Origin: Neobacillus sp. PS3-12
GTDB lineage: Bacteria > Bacillota > Bacilli > Bacillales > Cytobacillaceae
Direction of reading: 5' to 3'
Assembly: GCF_030915385.1 (NCBI RefSeq)
Contig: NZ_CP133268.1
Location: 1,674,001 to 1,738,000 of the forward strand
Length of the DNA: 64,000 bases
Shown here: positions 8,874 to 16,512 of the stretch, piece by piece
How positions within the stretch are numbered: position 1 is the first letter of the stretch
Layout of the letters: each line of letters starts with the position of its first letter
Notes under the pieces: generated by a model
Told to the model about the DNA's origin: nothing
Database searches by the model: none
What the model saw: the letters and a program-made list of their open reading frames with translations, nothing else
Program-made: the position numbers and the translations under genes

Positions 8874-8902
8874 AAAAACGAGGAGTTTTCCCCCTCGTTT
8901 TT
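8874..8902 (-). terminator. nadE terminator
   Basis: AAAAACGAGG pairs with CCTCGTTTTT over a 9-nt loop just after the nadE stop, followed by a T-run on the minus strand. Confidence 0.8.
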
Positions 8903-8911
8903 GCAGATTAT

Positions 8912-9733
8912 TCACTTCCACCAGTTGTCAAACATGGTCGCTGGCATATGTCGTTTATGCTCGGTTATAAGATAGCGCTGCTCAATTTTGGCTGCAGCTT
9001 CGGCTGAAACCGTTTTTCCTTCGAGATAGTCATCAAGAACATCATAGGTAATCCCAAGTTCTGTTTCGTCTGCCTGGCCAGGCTTTTGATCTAGCAAGTC
9101 AGCAGTTGGAACCTTTAAATAAAGCCGCTCATCGGCCCCAAGCTCTTTAAGCAAGCTCTTTCCTTGACGTTTTGTTAAGCCGGACAATGGCAAAATATCT
9201 GCTCCGCCATCCCCATATTTCGTATAAAAGCCTGTTACCGCTTCGGCAGCATGATCGGTTCCAACGACAAGGAGGCCTTCCATTCCACCGATGGCATATT
9301 GCGCAATCATCCTCATTCTCGCCTTCACATTTCCTTTGTGGTAATCTCTCAAGGGTGATCCTTGGCTAATACGATTGTACTCTGTTTGTACAGCATCTAC
9401 CGGGTCCTTGATGTTATATATATATTCCCGATCTGCTTTAATAAACGCTAACGATCTTTGCGCATCTTCTTCATCTTGCTGGACACCATAAGGAAGCCTG
9501 ACAGCAATAAATAACGCATCACGGCCTTCAGCACGCAGCTCTTCTACCGCGATCTGTGTAAGCCGCCCTGCAAGTGTTGAATCTTGTCCACCGCTAATTC
9601 CCAATACAAAACCTTTTGCATTTGTTTTTACTAGATAATTTTTTAAAAAATCGATTCGTTTACGAATTTCATCTTTCGGGTTAATCTCAGGGTTAATATG
9701 TAAGTCTTCCATAATCTTTTTTTGCAGACTCAT
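8912..9733 (-). CDS. nadE: Ammonia-dependent NAD synthetase
   Basis: A 273-residue enzyme that amidates nicotinic acid adenine dinucleotide to NAD using ATP and ammonia, the last step of NAD synthesis. The PP-loop ATP motif SGGQDS is at about residues 47-52, and [26 protein letters not shown] is the characteristic NadE segment. Length matches B. subtilis NadE, and there is no glutaminase domain, so ammonia is the nitrogen donor. GGGAGG lies upstream of the ATG. It stands alone with its own terminator. Confidence 0.96.
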   Translation of the reverse strand: MSLQKKIMEDLHINPEINPKDEIRKRIDFLKNYLVKTNAKGFVLGISGGQDSTLAGRLTQIAVEELRAEGRDALFIAVRLPYGVQQDEEDAQRSLAFIKADREYIYNIKDPVDAVQTEYNRISQGSPLRDYHKGNVKARMRMIAQYAIGGMEGLLVVGTDHAAEAVTGFYTKYGDGGADILPLSGLTKRQGKSLLKELGADERLYLKVPTADLLDQKPGQADETELGITYDVLDDYLEGKTVSAEAAAKIEQRYLITEHKRHMPATMFDNWWK

Positions 9734-9908
9734 TTTTGCAAACCTCCCGTTATTTCCTTCACAATATGTAATTTACCACAAACACCGCTCATATGCTTAA
9801 TTCTACCGCTATTCTACTCGATTTTAACCAACTTTATTCAGCAGGTTAGGTAAATGGCTATACTCAATTAAAAATACTTCAATAGAATATACGAAGGAAG
9901 GTGTTCTT

Positions 9909-10145
9909 ATGGAATATTCCATTAATATTGGGAGGTTTGTCGTCAATTCGCTCTCTAATAATGCTAACATTAACTTTCAATCCACATACCAAAACAGTCA
10001 TACCGCCAATTCTTCCTTCATAGGCGGGTGTTTTAACTATGGCGATCATTCCTCATTAGCTTGCGTACAGTCCAATCAATGTAAAGGCAATTGTTTACCT
10101 GATGATCCCGAAACTAATGAAGGTAACTCCGAAAAATCGGTTTAA
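9909..10145 (+). CDS. Small GerPA/GerPF-like spore protein (probable)
   Basis: A 78-residue protein whose layout resembles GerPA/GerPF spore germination proteins: a short beta segment, then an NxxF/GD-type motif pattern (SFIGGCFNYGDHSS, compare the GSGAFNTGD motif of GerPA). It is unusual in having several cysteines (CFNYG, LACVQ, QCKGNCLPD) and an acidic C-terminus. AAGGAAGG precedes the start region and TATGG contains the ATG. GerP proteins assist nutrient passage through the spore coat. The family call is from motif resemblance only; it could be an unrelated small spore protein. Confidence 0.5.
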   Translation: MEYSINIGRFVVNSLSNNANINFQSTYQNSHTANSSFIGGCFNYGDHSSLACVQSNQCKGNCLPDDPETNEGNSEKSV

Positions 10146-10228
10146 CTTTCCAACTTTAAGCTCAAAATAGGAAAAATATTGCCGTTTTTTATCAACTTAG
10201 CTATTCTTTTATTATGGAGGGATTTCAA

Positions 10229-10741
10229 TTGGAAGCAAAAACATGCAAAGAATCAAGGGTTGTTAGGACGAGCAGAATTTTTCCTAATGATCTTAATAAC
10301 CATAAAACGATGTTTGGTGGGAAGTTAATGAGCGATGTCGACATCATTGCCTCGATTTCCGCACAAAGACATTCAAGGGCAGAAGTAGTAACGGCCTCAA
10401 CCGATTCCGTTGATTTTCTACATCCAATCACACAAAAAGATTCAATCTGCATGGAATCGTATGTGACTTGGACGGGAAGCTCTTCAATGGAGATCTTCGT
10501 CAAAATTATTGCCGAAAATTTAAGAACTGCTGAACGGAAGATTGCCGCCACTGCTTTTTTAACCTTCGTGGCCTTAGATGATGATGGCAAGCCAGTACGA
10601 GTGCCAGCAATCATTCCGGAAACAGACGAAGAAAAGAAACTGCATGAAACGGGCAAAGAAAGAGCGGAATATCGGAAAATCCATCGAAGAAACAGTAAAG
10701 AACTAGCTAGTCATCTTACAACAACCAGACCATGGGAATAA
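10229..10741 (+). CDS. Acyl-CoA thioesterase, hotdog fold (YkhA-like)
   Basis: 170 residues from a TTG at 10229, chosen because GGAGGG lies 8 nt upstream; the in-frame ATG at 10214 is itself part of that ribosome-binding region. Hotdog thioesterase features: NHKTMFGGKLMSDVDIIASISAQRHSR with the catalytic-type Asn/Gly segment, VDFLHPI and FTFVALD-like strand (AATAFLTFVALDDDGKP). Members hydrolyse acyl-CoA to free acid and CoA. It converges on the serine hydrolase gene, the two coding ends overlapping by 31 nt. Confidence 0.88.
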   Translation: MEAKTCKESRVVRTSRIFPNDLNNHKTMFGGKLMSDVDIIASISAQRHSRAEVVTASTDSVDFLHPITQKDSICMESYVTWTGSSSMEIFVKIIAENLRTAERKIAATAFLTFVALDDDGKPVRVPAIIPETDEEKKLHETGKERAEYRKIHRRNSKELASHLTTTRPWE

Positions 10742-11847
10742 GCATTGCCAATCCCCACTTTATGAAAGCGGGGATTTGGTGTATCCTCATCTAAAATATT
10801 AAACAAATCTTTACTCACCTGGTGAATATCTACGGTTTTATCACGGACATTCAAAAGGATTACCATCGATGTATTGTCTTTATAATAAACATGAAGTGAT
10901 TCCCAGCCCCCAATAACCCCTCGGCTGTGTATGGCATAGCCAAAATTGTATAAACCCAAACCATAATTTGATGCTGAACCAGGTGTCAAAATGTCATTGA
11001 GGCTTTTTTTTGATACCAGCTTACCGCTCATCAAGCTCCGATCATACATACAAAGATCATAAGCAGTTGAGTAAATATCAGCATAACCAAATAAGACTGG
11101 ATTTTTGATCTTTTTAATTATTAATTTCTGGTCCTTATTTCGAAGATATCCGACCGATGTTGATGGACCTGTGTGCTTTTTAGAAATAAACCCTGAATCT
11201 TTCATTCCTGCTTTTGCAAAAATATTCTTTTGAATATATTGATGCAATGGTATACCTGCCACTTTTTCTACAATATAGCCTAAGATGACATAGTTTTCAT
11301 CCTTATAATTCCACTCTGTCCCCGCTGGAAATTTGACAGGCCGATTTTCAATTCCTTGGATTAATGATTTAAGTGTTTTATCCTTTGATCGCGCAATGGG
11401 AGATTGAATACCTGATGTATGGTTCAATAAATGAATTAATTTGATTCGCTTTCCATTTGGAAAGTTCGGTAAATATTTAGCAACAGGATCTTGAATATTT
11501 AGCATTCCTTTGTCCTGGAGCTGCAAAATGCACGTTGCAACAATTGACTTCGTGATCGAGCCAATCGGATGTGTTGTCGTATTTTGATTAAGAGTTTTTG
11601 TTTTGAAATTGCTGTAACCAACTCCTGAATTAAAAAGCGCTTTCCCATCCTTCACGATTGCAACATTTCCATTGAGCTGCTTGTCCAGCAAATAATTTGT
11701 AATTTTATCTTGAACAGTTATCGGTACAGTTGTCTGTTCAACAGATGCAACCTGCTTCGATTTTGGATTGACCGGGTGTTGACAACCAGCCAGAATGATG
11801 AAAAAAAAGGAGAGTAACAGATAGCCAATACTACGTTTGTATAACAT
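10711..11847 (-). CDS. Lipoprotein serine hydrolase, class C beta-lactamase/DD-peptidase family
   Basis: 378 residues. A lipobox (LAGC, Cys22) anchors it outside the membrane. The catalytic SxxK motif is SITK (Ser97-Lys100) and the second motif is YKDEN at about residue 190, in the place of YxN. The third, KTG-equivalent motif is seen only loosely in HSRGVIGGW near the C-terminus. Such proteins include peptidases, esterases and penicillin-recognising enzymes, so the substrate is open. The last codons run through the end of the convergent thioesterase gene and its hairpin, so the C-terminal tail (about 15 residues) may be a recent extension. Confidence 0.8.
   Translation of the reverse strand: MLYKRSIGYLLLSFFFIILAGCQHPVNPKSKQVASVEQTTVPITVQDKITNYLLDKQLNGNVAIVKDGKALFNSGVGYSNFKTKTLNQNTTTHPIGSITKSIVATCILQLQDKGMLNIQDPVAKYLPNFPNGKRIKLIHLLNHTSGIQSPIARSKDKTLKSLIQGIENRPVKFPAGTEWNYKDENYVILGYIVEKVAGIPLHQYIQKNIFAKAGMKDSGFISKKHTGPSTSVGYLRNKDQKLIIKKIKNPVLFGYADIYSTAYDLCMYDRSLMSGKLVSKKSLNDILTPGSASNYGLGLYNFGYAIHSRGVIGGWESLHVYYKDNTSMVILLNVRDKTVDIHQVSKDLFNILDEDTPNPRFHKVGIGNAYSHGLVVVR
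10748..10779. other. Inverted repeat at convergent gene ends
   Basis: CCAATCCCC faces GGGGATTTGG, and CTTT/AAAG extends the inner stem. It lies just after the thioesterase stop and inside the 3' end of the serine hydrolase gene. There is no clear T-run, so its role as a terminator is doubtful. Confidence 0.4.
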
Positions 11848-11982
11848 CTACGCTTCACCCTACTATGTTCTTAAGAAGAATAAGAATTAATGATACATTA
11901 GCCTCCATCATACCATCAACCATTCCACTTTCTCGATTATTTTATGTAAAAAATATTCTTCCAAAAGTAGTAAATTTTATAC

Positions 11983-12017
11983 AAAAGAAAGACAGCCAAA
12001 TCGGCTGCCTTTCTTTT
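11983..12017 (-). terminator. Terminator of the small gene at 12016-12249
   Basis: AGAAAGACAGCC pairs with GGCTGCCTTTCT (one G-U) over a 5-nt loop, with A-rich + strand sequence giving a U-tract on the minus transcript. Confidence 0.75.
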
Positions 12018-12249
12018 ATGCATTTTGCAGGATAAGAGACAAACGGTTATTTCTTTCCTTTTTTTCTTCATCCGAGGCCAGGTCATATTTCTTTAATAGA
12101 TGGAATACTTCGTTCAATAATTCCTGTGAATGTTCCTTTTGAAAAAATAAAGTAAACTTTTCCTTCAAATCCAGCGGTAAAAATTCAGCCTGTGACTCAA
12201 ATTTATTTTTTACATCCTCATGTGAATGATTTAGTTTGCATTCGCTCAT
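12016..12249 (-). CDS. Small hypothetical helical protein (77 aa)
   Basis: 77 residues, not assigned to a family. It is charged and predicted mostly helical (DLKEKFTLFFQKEHSQELLNEVFHLLKKYDLASDEEKKERNNRL), with no signal peptide, membrane segment or metal-binding cluster. An excellent ribosome-binding site (GGAGG, 7 nt before the ATG) and a dedicated terminator indicate that it is a real gene. It follows the AI-2E-type transporter gene by 23 bases and is probably cotranscribed with it. Confidence 0.7.
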   Translation of the reverse strand: MSECKLNHSHEDVKNKFESQAEFLPLDLKEKFTLFFQKEHSQELLNEVFHLLKKYDLASDEEKKERNNRLSLILQNA

Positions 12250-12272
12250 GACGTATCCTCCAGGTTTAAATT

Positions 12273-13271
12273 TTATTTCCTATGATCTGTTACTTCTAAT
12301 ACATCTAATAGAAAGACGACAATCGGTATACCTACAATTAAGCCCCAAACCCCGAAAAAATGTTCCGAAAAAATCAAGATAATAAATGTATAAAAAACAG
12401 GAAGATTTGTTTTCGATGACATTAAATTTGGATTTAAGATATAAGCCTCAATGGCATGAATAATTAAAATAGCAATCCCGATATAAAGAACCTTTATAAA
12501 ACCGCCAATACTGTAAGCAATGATGGTTAAGGGGATTAAGGATAAAATGACACCTGCCACAGGAATTAGACCCAAGAGGAAGATCATAATCGATAACCCA
12601 CCCAACTGTGGGAAGCCTAAGATCCACAGTGAAATCGTTGTCAAGGTAGTGTTGACAATCGCGATGATCAACTGTGCCTCAATGACCTTACCAAATGTTC
12701 CTGCGAACTTTCCAGCAAAAAATTCAATTTCATTATAAATCGGTGCAACCTTACTTGTTTTAAACTTTTTCGTAAACTTGATTAAGTGTGGCTTCTCTAA
12801 TAAACAAAATAAGCTGAGTAAAATGGCAAGGAATAATTGCAGGCCGACACGGCTAATATCGGTAAAGTATCGAATGATATAAGTAAAGCCTTGCTCAAAG
12901 TAGTTTTGAACTTGGATTTTGGCAATACGATTAAAGATATAAGTTAAAAAGATATTTTCGTGTTTAGCCGTGTAAAAGGCTGAAAGCTGCTTAATTAATT
13001 CTTTAATCTCTCTAATTACCATTGGCAAATAATTAACAATCGCCCAGGATAATAACCCGACAATCACGGCATATAAAATGACGACGAGCAACTTACGATT
13101 AATGGGAAACCATCTTGAAACAAATTTCACCAATTGATCCATCAGAAATGTAAAGATGAACGTCAACAAAACCAGGTTAAGCATATCTCTCAAGAGATAT
13201 AAAACAAAAATCATGCCTGCAAAAATAACAATTCGTCTAAAACCACTGCTTTGCCATATATTATTTATCAT
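12273..13271 (-). CDS. AI-2E family transporter (PF01594-type membrane protein)
   Basis: 332 residues with about seven to eight transmembrane helices, including the family features around GLIPVAGVILSLIPLTIIAY and NPNLMSSKTNLPVFYTFIILIFSEHFFGVWGLIVGIPIVVFLL. The superfamily covers exporters and permeases with varied substrates (autoinducer-2, sodium/proton, sporulation proteins such as YtvI), so the substrate is not assigned. GAGGTTGG lies 11 nt before the ATG. It is followed by the 77-residue gene, probably in one transcript. Confidence 0.85.
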   Translation of the reverse strand: MINNIWQSSGFRRIVIFAGMIFVLYLLRDMLNLVLLTFIFTFLMDQLVKFVSRWFPINRKLLVVILYAVIVGLLSWAIVNYLPMVIREIKELIKQLSAFYTAKHENIFLTYIFNRIAKIQVQNYFEQGFTYIIRYFTDISRVGLQLFLAILLSLFCLLEKPHLIKFTKKFKTSKVAPIYNEIEFFAGKFAGTFGKVIEAQLIIAIVNTTLTTISLWILGFPQLGGLSIMIFLLGLIPVAGVILSLIPLTIIAYSIGGFIKVLYIGIAILIIHAIEAYILNPNLMSSKTNLPVFYTFIILIFSEHFFGVWGLIVGIPIVVFLLDVLEVTDHRK

Positions 13272-13371
13272 TTGTTTTTAACCAACCTCATTATTTTTCA
13301 ATTAGTTTCCATTATAACCAAAAAGGACAAAGAACCACTCTGTTCGAAGGTTCCTCACCTTATACATTTGT

Positions 13372-14862
13372 CTATATGTTCTCAGAGCTAATGGGGAAAT
13401 GAATGATAAAAGATGTCCCTTTCCCCTGTTCACTTTGGCATTCAATGGTTCCTGTGTGATTCTTAATAATCCGATACGATACAAGCAAACCTAAACCATT
13501 TCCTTTTTCTTTTGTAGTGTAAAAGGGCTCGCCAATTTTATCAAGAACTTCTTTTGGAATGCCGCAGCCATTATCGGAGACAGATACAATGGTTTCGCTG
13601 CCTGATTGTCTGCATTTAATCGAAATCTCACCGTTCGGCCCGCGATTTAGTGCATCCATGGCATTCTTAATCAAATTAATAAACACTTGTTTTAATTGAT
13701 ACTTTTCGCCAAAAATAGGCACGAATGGCGATTCATAATATTTTGTTATTTTTACTCCTTGTCTAAAAGCCTCCGGCTCCATTAAAAACACAACTTCATC
13801 TAATAACTGAACAATATTTAGACGGACAAAATTATGTACTTGCGGCTTTGCCAAAATCATCAGTTCACCGGCAATATGATTTAAACTTTCAAGCTCTCCA
13901 TCAATGACATCTAAAAATTCGTCTTTGACCGCTTCTTTATTTTCACGCATCAATTGGATAAAGCCTCGAATTGCCGTCAAGGGATTACGAAGTTCATGCC
14001 CAATTCCTGCCGCTAACTCGCCAATTAAAGCAAGCTTTTCGGTTTTCATCATAGATTCTTCCGCTTTTTTTCGTTCAAGTATGTCAACCGCATAAACGAG
14101 TAATGAAGTAGTTTGTCCATTTTCAATCAGCGGACTGACAATCGTCAACCAGAAAATTTCATGCTCGTTCGTTGGATCAAAAAAGTCAAATATCTCTTTT
14201 TCCTGTGAATCCCAGGAAAGCTGAAAATGGCGGTTGATCATGTCAGCGGTTTCCTTTGGAAAAAGGTCCTGTGGCCGTTTTCCAACTAATTCATCAGGTG
14301 TATATCCCAACTGACCTATTAATTGTCCATCACATAAAGTATATATAAATTCTCCATTTACTTTATCGAGTCTTAAAATAAGTGCCTGCTGTTGCTGGAT
14401 AATTGTTTTTAATTCACTTTTTGCCTCAAGAAGGGCTTTTTCGTACCTTCTTCGTTCAGTTATTTCCCTGGAAACTCCCAGTATATATCGGCAATCTTGA
14501 CGATCTTCTTCTAAAAAAATAGGAGTGATGGTTGTTTCAAAGGTTTTTTCTTCGTTATTTAATATCATAATCTCTTCATATGTCATTGATTGTTTTTTCG
14601 AAATAGCCCGCTGGTAATTCTCAATAACGGAAATAGTTTCCTGGGGGCTAAAAATTTCTTCAATCCGTTTACTTTTTAGATCTCTTAAGTGTAAACCCGT
14701 TGCTTTAAGATAGGCGGGATTTACTTCGAGACATCGAAATTGATTATTCTCTTCCACATCTATTAAAAAAACCATATCCTCTAAATAATTAAATATGGTA
14801 ACTAAATGGTCTACATTAAAGGAATTACTCATGTTTTGGAGTGAATAATTCACAATATCCAC
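13372..14862 (-). CDS. Cytoplasmic PAS-PAS histidine kinase (sporulation-kinase type)
   Basis: 496 residues without membrane helices. PAS 1 is at about 15-130 (CLEVNPAYLKATGLHL), PAS 2 at about 145-265 (TLCDGQLIGQLGYTPDELVGK), HisKA near 285 (AAGIGHELRNPLTAIRGFIQLM) and HATPase near 390-490 (NLIKNAMDALNRGPNG, DNGCGIPKEVL, GNGLGLLVSYRIIKNHTG). This layout matches the orphan kinases that feed the Spo0 phosphorelay (KinA/KinE-like), and no response regulator is adjacent. The start is either GTG at 14862 or GTG at 14853; AAGGAG lies 2 and 11 nt upstream respectively, so 14853 is likely. Confidence 0.85.
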   Translation of the reverse strand: MDIVNYSLQNMSNSFNVDHLVTIFNYLEDMVFLIDVEENNQFRCLEVNPAYLKATGLHLRDLKSKRIEEIFSPQETISVIENYQRAISKKQSMTYEEIMILNNEEKTFETTITPIFLEEDRQDCRYILGVSREITERRRYEKALLEAKSELKTIIQQQQALILRLDKVNGEFIYTLCDGQLIGQLGYTPDELVGKRPQDLFPKETADMINRHFQLSWDSQEKEIFDFFDPTNEHEIFWLTIVSPLIENGQTTSLLVYAVDILERKKAEESMMKTEKLALIGELAAGIGHELRNPLTAIRGFIQLMRENKEAVKDEFLDVIDGELESLNHIAGELMILAKPQVHNFVRLNIVQLLDEVVFLMEPEAFRQGVKITKYYESPFVPIFGEKYQLKQVFINLIKNAMDALNRGPNGEISIKCRQSGSETIVSVSDNGCGIPKEVLDKIGEPFYTTKEKGNGLGLLVSYRIIKNHTGTIECQSEQGKGTSFIIHFPISSENI

Positions 14863-14914
14863 ATCTCCTTAATTCATTCACATAACATATCTACCATCAT
14901 TATACTTTAAAACA

Positions 14915-14959
14915 ATAGGTACGCTAAATTTTTTAATAAAGAAAATATAGCGTACCTAT
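14915..14959. repeat. Perfect 11-bp inverted repeat upstream of the PAS kinase
   Basis: ATAGGTACGCT at 14915-14925 and AGCGTACCTAT at 14949-14959, separated by 23 AT-rich bases. There is no T-run, so it is not a typical terminator. It lies in the promoter region of the PAS kinase and could be an operator. Confidence 0.6.
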
Positions 14960-15001
14960 ATACAGCCTTGATATAATCGTTTTTAAAAACTTCCACTTTT
15001 A

Positions 15002-15112
15002 TTCATAATTTGTTCATAACTATTATGTATGATAATCCTAGGTTGCAAGCCTATTAACTTGACCCCCATAAGTAAATTTTTGCCGGCCATCCTTATGGTC
15101 GGTATTTTTTAT
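15002..15112 (+). ncRNA. Candidate small RNA A (C-rich, own terminator)
   Basis: A direct repeat TTCATA-N5-TTCATA (15002-15018) is followed by an AT-rich promoter-like stretch, TTGCAAGCCT (15043-15052), the C-run GACCCCC (15061-15067) and a terminator: CCGGCCAT pairs with ATGGTCGG over CCTT, then TATTTTTT (15083-15110). There is no ORF. The same box, CTGCAAGCCT, C-run and terminator order recurs at 16267-16387. The unpaired C-run could pair with Shine-Dalgarno sequences. It runs into the convergent yyaC gene. Expression is not shown; this is inferred from the conserved arrangement. Confidence 0.5.
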
Positions 15113-15615
15113 TCTTTTATTTCTTCTGAGAAAAATTCATGAATATCCGCAACGATCACTTTCGCCATGTCCAGCACAAAGGATAGATGGATCACTTGAT
15201 CATGAAAAAAGTCAAACGGGCTTTGCGAACTAACAATTCCCGCAATTGAGTAATCCCCGATCTTCATTAATTTTTTTCCGAGTCCCTTGCCTGGATGAAC
15301 AGGGCCCTTCCTTACCTCGAAACCTCCAACGGAGCTCTTTGCTCCGATACAAGCGTCAATCGCTATCACTGTTTTATCTCCGATTAAGGCTAATTCTGTT
15401 TTTAATCTATCCCTCAAATTCAACCCATGTAACGGGTATTTTAATGTTCCAATCACGGTAAAGCCAAGATCCTCCAGCTCACTTCCGACAATCGGACCAA
15501 GGCTGTCCCCTATCGAAAGATCAGATCCAATGCAAACAAAGACAACATGATCCCTTTTTAGACCTGCAGGTAAAACTTGATATAGATCTAATTTATTTCC
15601 CTGTCTAGTAATCAT
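15109..15615 (-). CDS. yyaC: Spore protease YyaC family (DUF1256)
   Basis: A 168-residue protein matching the YyaC/DUF1256 family: CIGSDLSIGDSLGPIVGSEL at the N-terminus, then IAIDACIGAKSSVGGFEVRKGPVHPGKG and GDYSIAGIVS. The fold is related to hydrogenase-maturation and GPR-type proteases, and the family is found in endospore formers, although its substrate is not established. Only a weak ribosome-binding site (AGGGGCG) precedes the ATG. It is monocistronic, convergent with candidate sRNA A, which overlaps its 3' end. Confidence 0.82.
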   Translation of the reverse strand: MITRQGNKLDLYQVLPAGLKRDHVVFVCIGSDLSIGDSLGPIVGSELEDLGFTVIGTLKYPLHGLNLRDRLKTELALIGDKTVIAIDACIGAKSSVGGFEVRKGPVHPGKGLGKKLMKIGDYSIAGIVSSQSPFDFFHDQVIHLSFVLDMAKVIVADIHEFFSEEIKE

Positions 15616-15712
15616 AAAATGATTGTCGCCCCTTGCCTGTTATACTTCTATAGTAACAGAACTTTTAAAAAATTGAGTGATATTTAACAGATTTCAATTC
15701 ATTTTTATCCTT

Positions 15713-16190
15713 TTCCGACAGAAGACTCCATCTGATTTGTGTTACGGGCGCAAGCCCAACAATTCAGGTGGAGATGAATGTCGGTTGGCGGTAGCCAAAA
15801 CGTATGTTTGTATGGCATTATATTCCTATAAGTTAAAATCTTCAACGCACAAAAGATACTATACGTAAGGCTGTTGCTTCGCGCATAGCTTAGTGGGTGC
15901 GTCAACCATCCATGCGTACTCGACTTATCGGGGCTTGTAGCACACGCCAGAGCAATCTGAGTGGTGGCTTCTTCCACAAGGAAGAACTGCTCTTTTTCGA
16001 AAGGGTGGTGCAAGTGGGAAAACGATCGTTCGTCGCCAGTACCGACCAAAAACAGTGTTTGGGGAGTGCTGAACAGCGCTTGCCATTCAGAGCGTCACTC
16101 GTCTTAATGTTAGACGAAAAGACCTGAGTGGAGAACCCAAGCCCCCACTGAAATGGGAGCCGTAAGGATCTCCGTGGGGGTTGGTTGACT
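15713..16190 (+). ncRNA. Large structured RNA, resembling HEARO / IscB-type omegaRNA, without a nuclease gene
   Basis: About 480 nt with no credible ORF but dense nested pairing. CCGACA/TGTCGG (15715, 15779) encloses CTCCATCTGA/TCAGGTGGAG (15726, 15764), which encloses GGGC-GCAA-GCCC with a GNRA tetraloop. Next come TTGGC-GGTA-GCCAA, a GCCAG-AGCAATCTGA segment (15946-15960) that recalls IscB omegaRNAs, CTTCC-ACAA-GGAAG, AGTGCT-GAAC-AGCGCT, and a closing CCCCCAC/GTGGGGG stem (16142, 16174) ending GGTTGAC. The last part looks like an IS200/IS605-type right end. The reading as an ORF-less IscB-family element is an inference; an unrelated large RNA is possible. Confidence 0.5.
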
Positions 16191-16266
16191 TGAATCTACT
16201 CATATGTATTCTTGATATAAAAATAATCAAAAAGGAAACTGTAATTAGGAGAAACTTAATGGTTTA

Positions 16267-16387
16267 TTCATAATTTATTCATACCTAACCATTAAAATAA
16301 AAAGTAGTTAAGCTGCAAGCCTAACTACAACTAACCCCCTTTTATAATAGACCCTTTTTGGACCAGCCTCTTGGCTGGTCTTTTTTT
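16267..16387 (+). ncRNA. Candidate small RNA B, paralogue of candidate A
   Basis: TTCATAATTTATTCATA (16267-16283) repeats the upstream box of candidate A. It is followed by CTGCAAGCCT (16313-16322), AACCCCCT (16333-16340), GACCC, and a strong terminator: GACCAGCC pairs with GGCTGGTC over TCTT, then TTTTTTT. No ORF. The shared order of box, CTGCAAGCCT, C-run and terminator at two loci about 1.3 kb apart argues for a duplicated sRNA. Spacing of the TTCATA repeats (11 nt) resembles response-regulator boxes such as PhoP sites. The remaining bases to 16500 show no gene. Confidence 0.5.
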
Positions 16388-16512
16388 GTATTCTAGGTAA
16401 AATCACTCACGAATTAGTAATAATTCACTATAAAAGATGGTTACCTAAAAATCAAAAAATATATCGCTAAAATAACTGAAAAGTCTAAAATATAACTATA
16501 GGGGGGAAATTT

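Noticed and set aside
15677..16127. Short ORFs on both strands in the structured RNA region
   Set aside because: They lack ribosome-binding sites and protein-like composition, and the stems of the RNA explain the sequence better.
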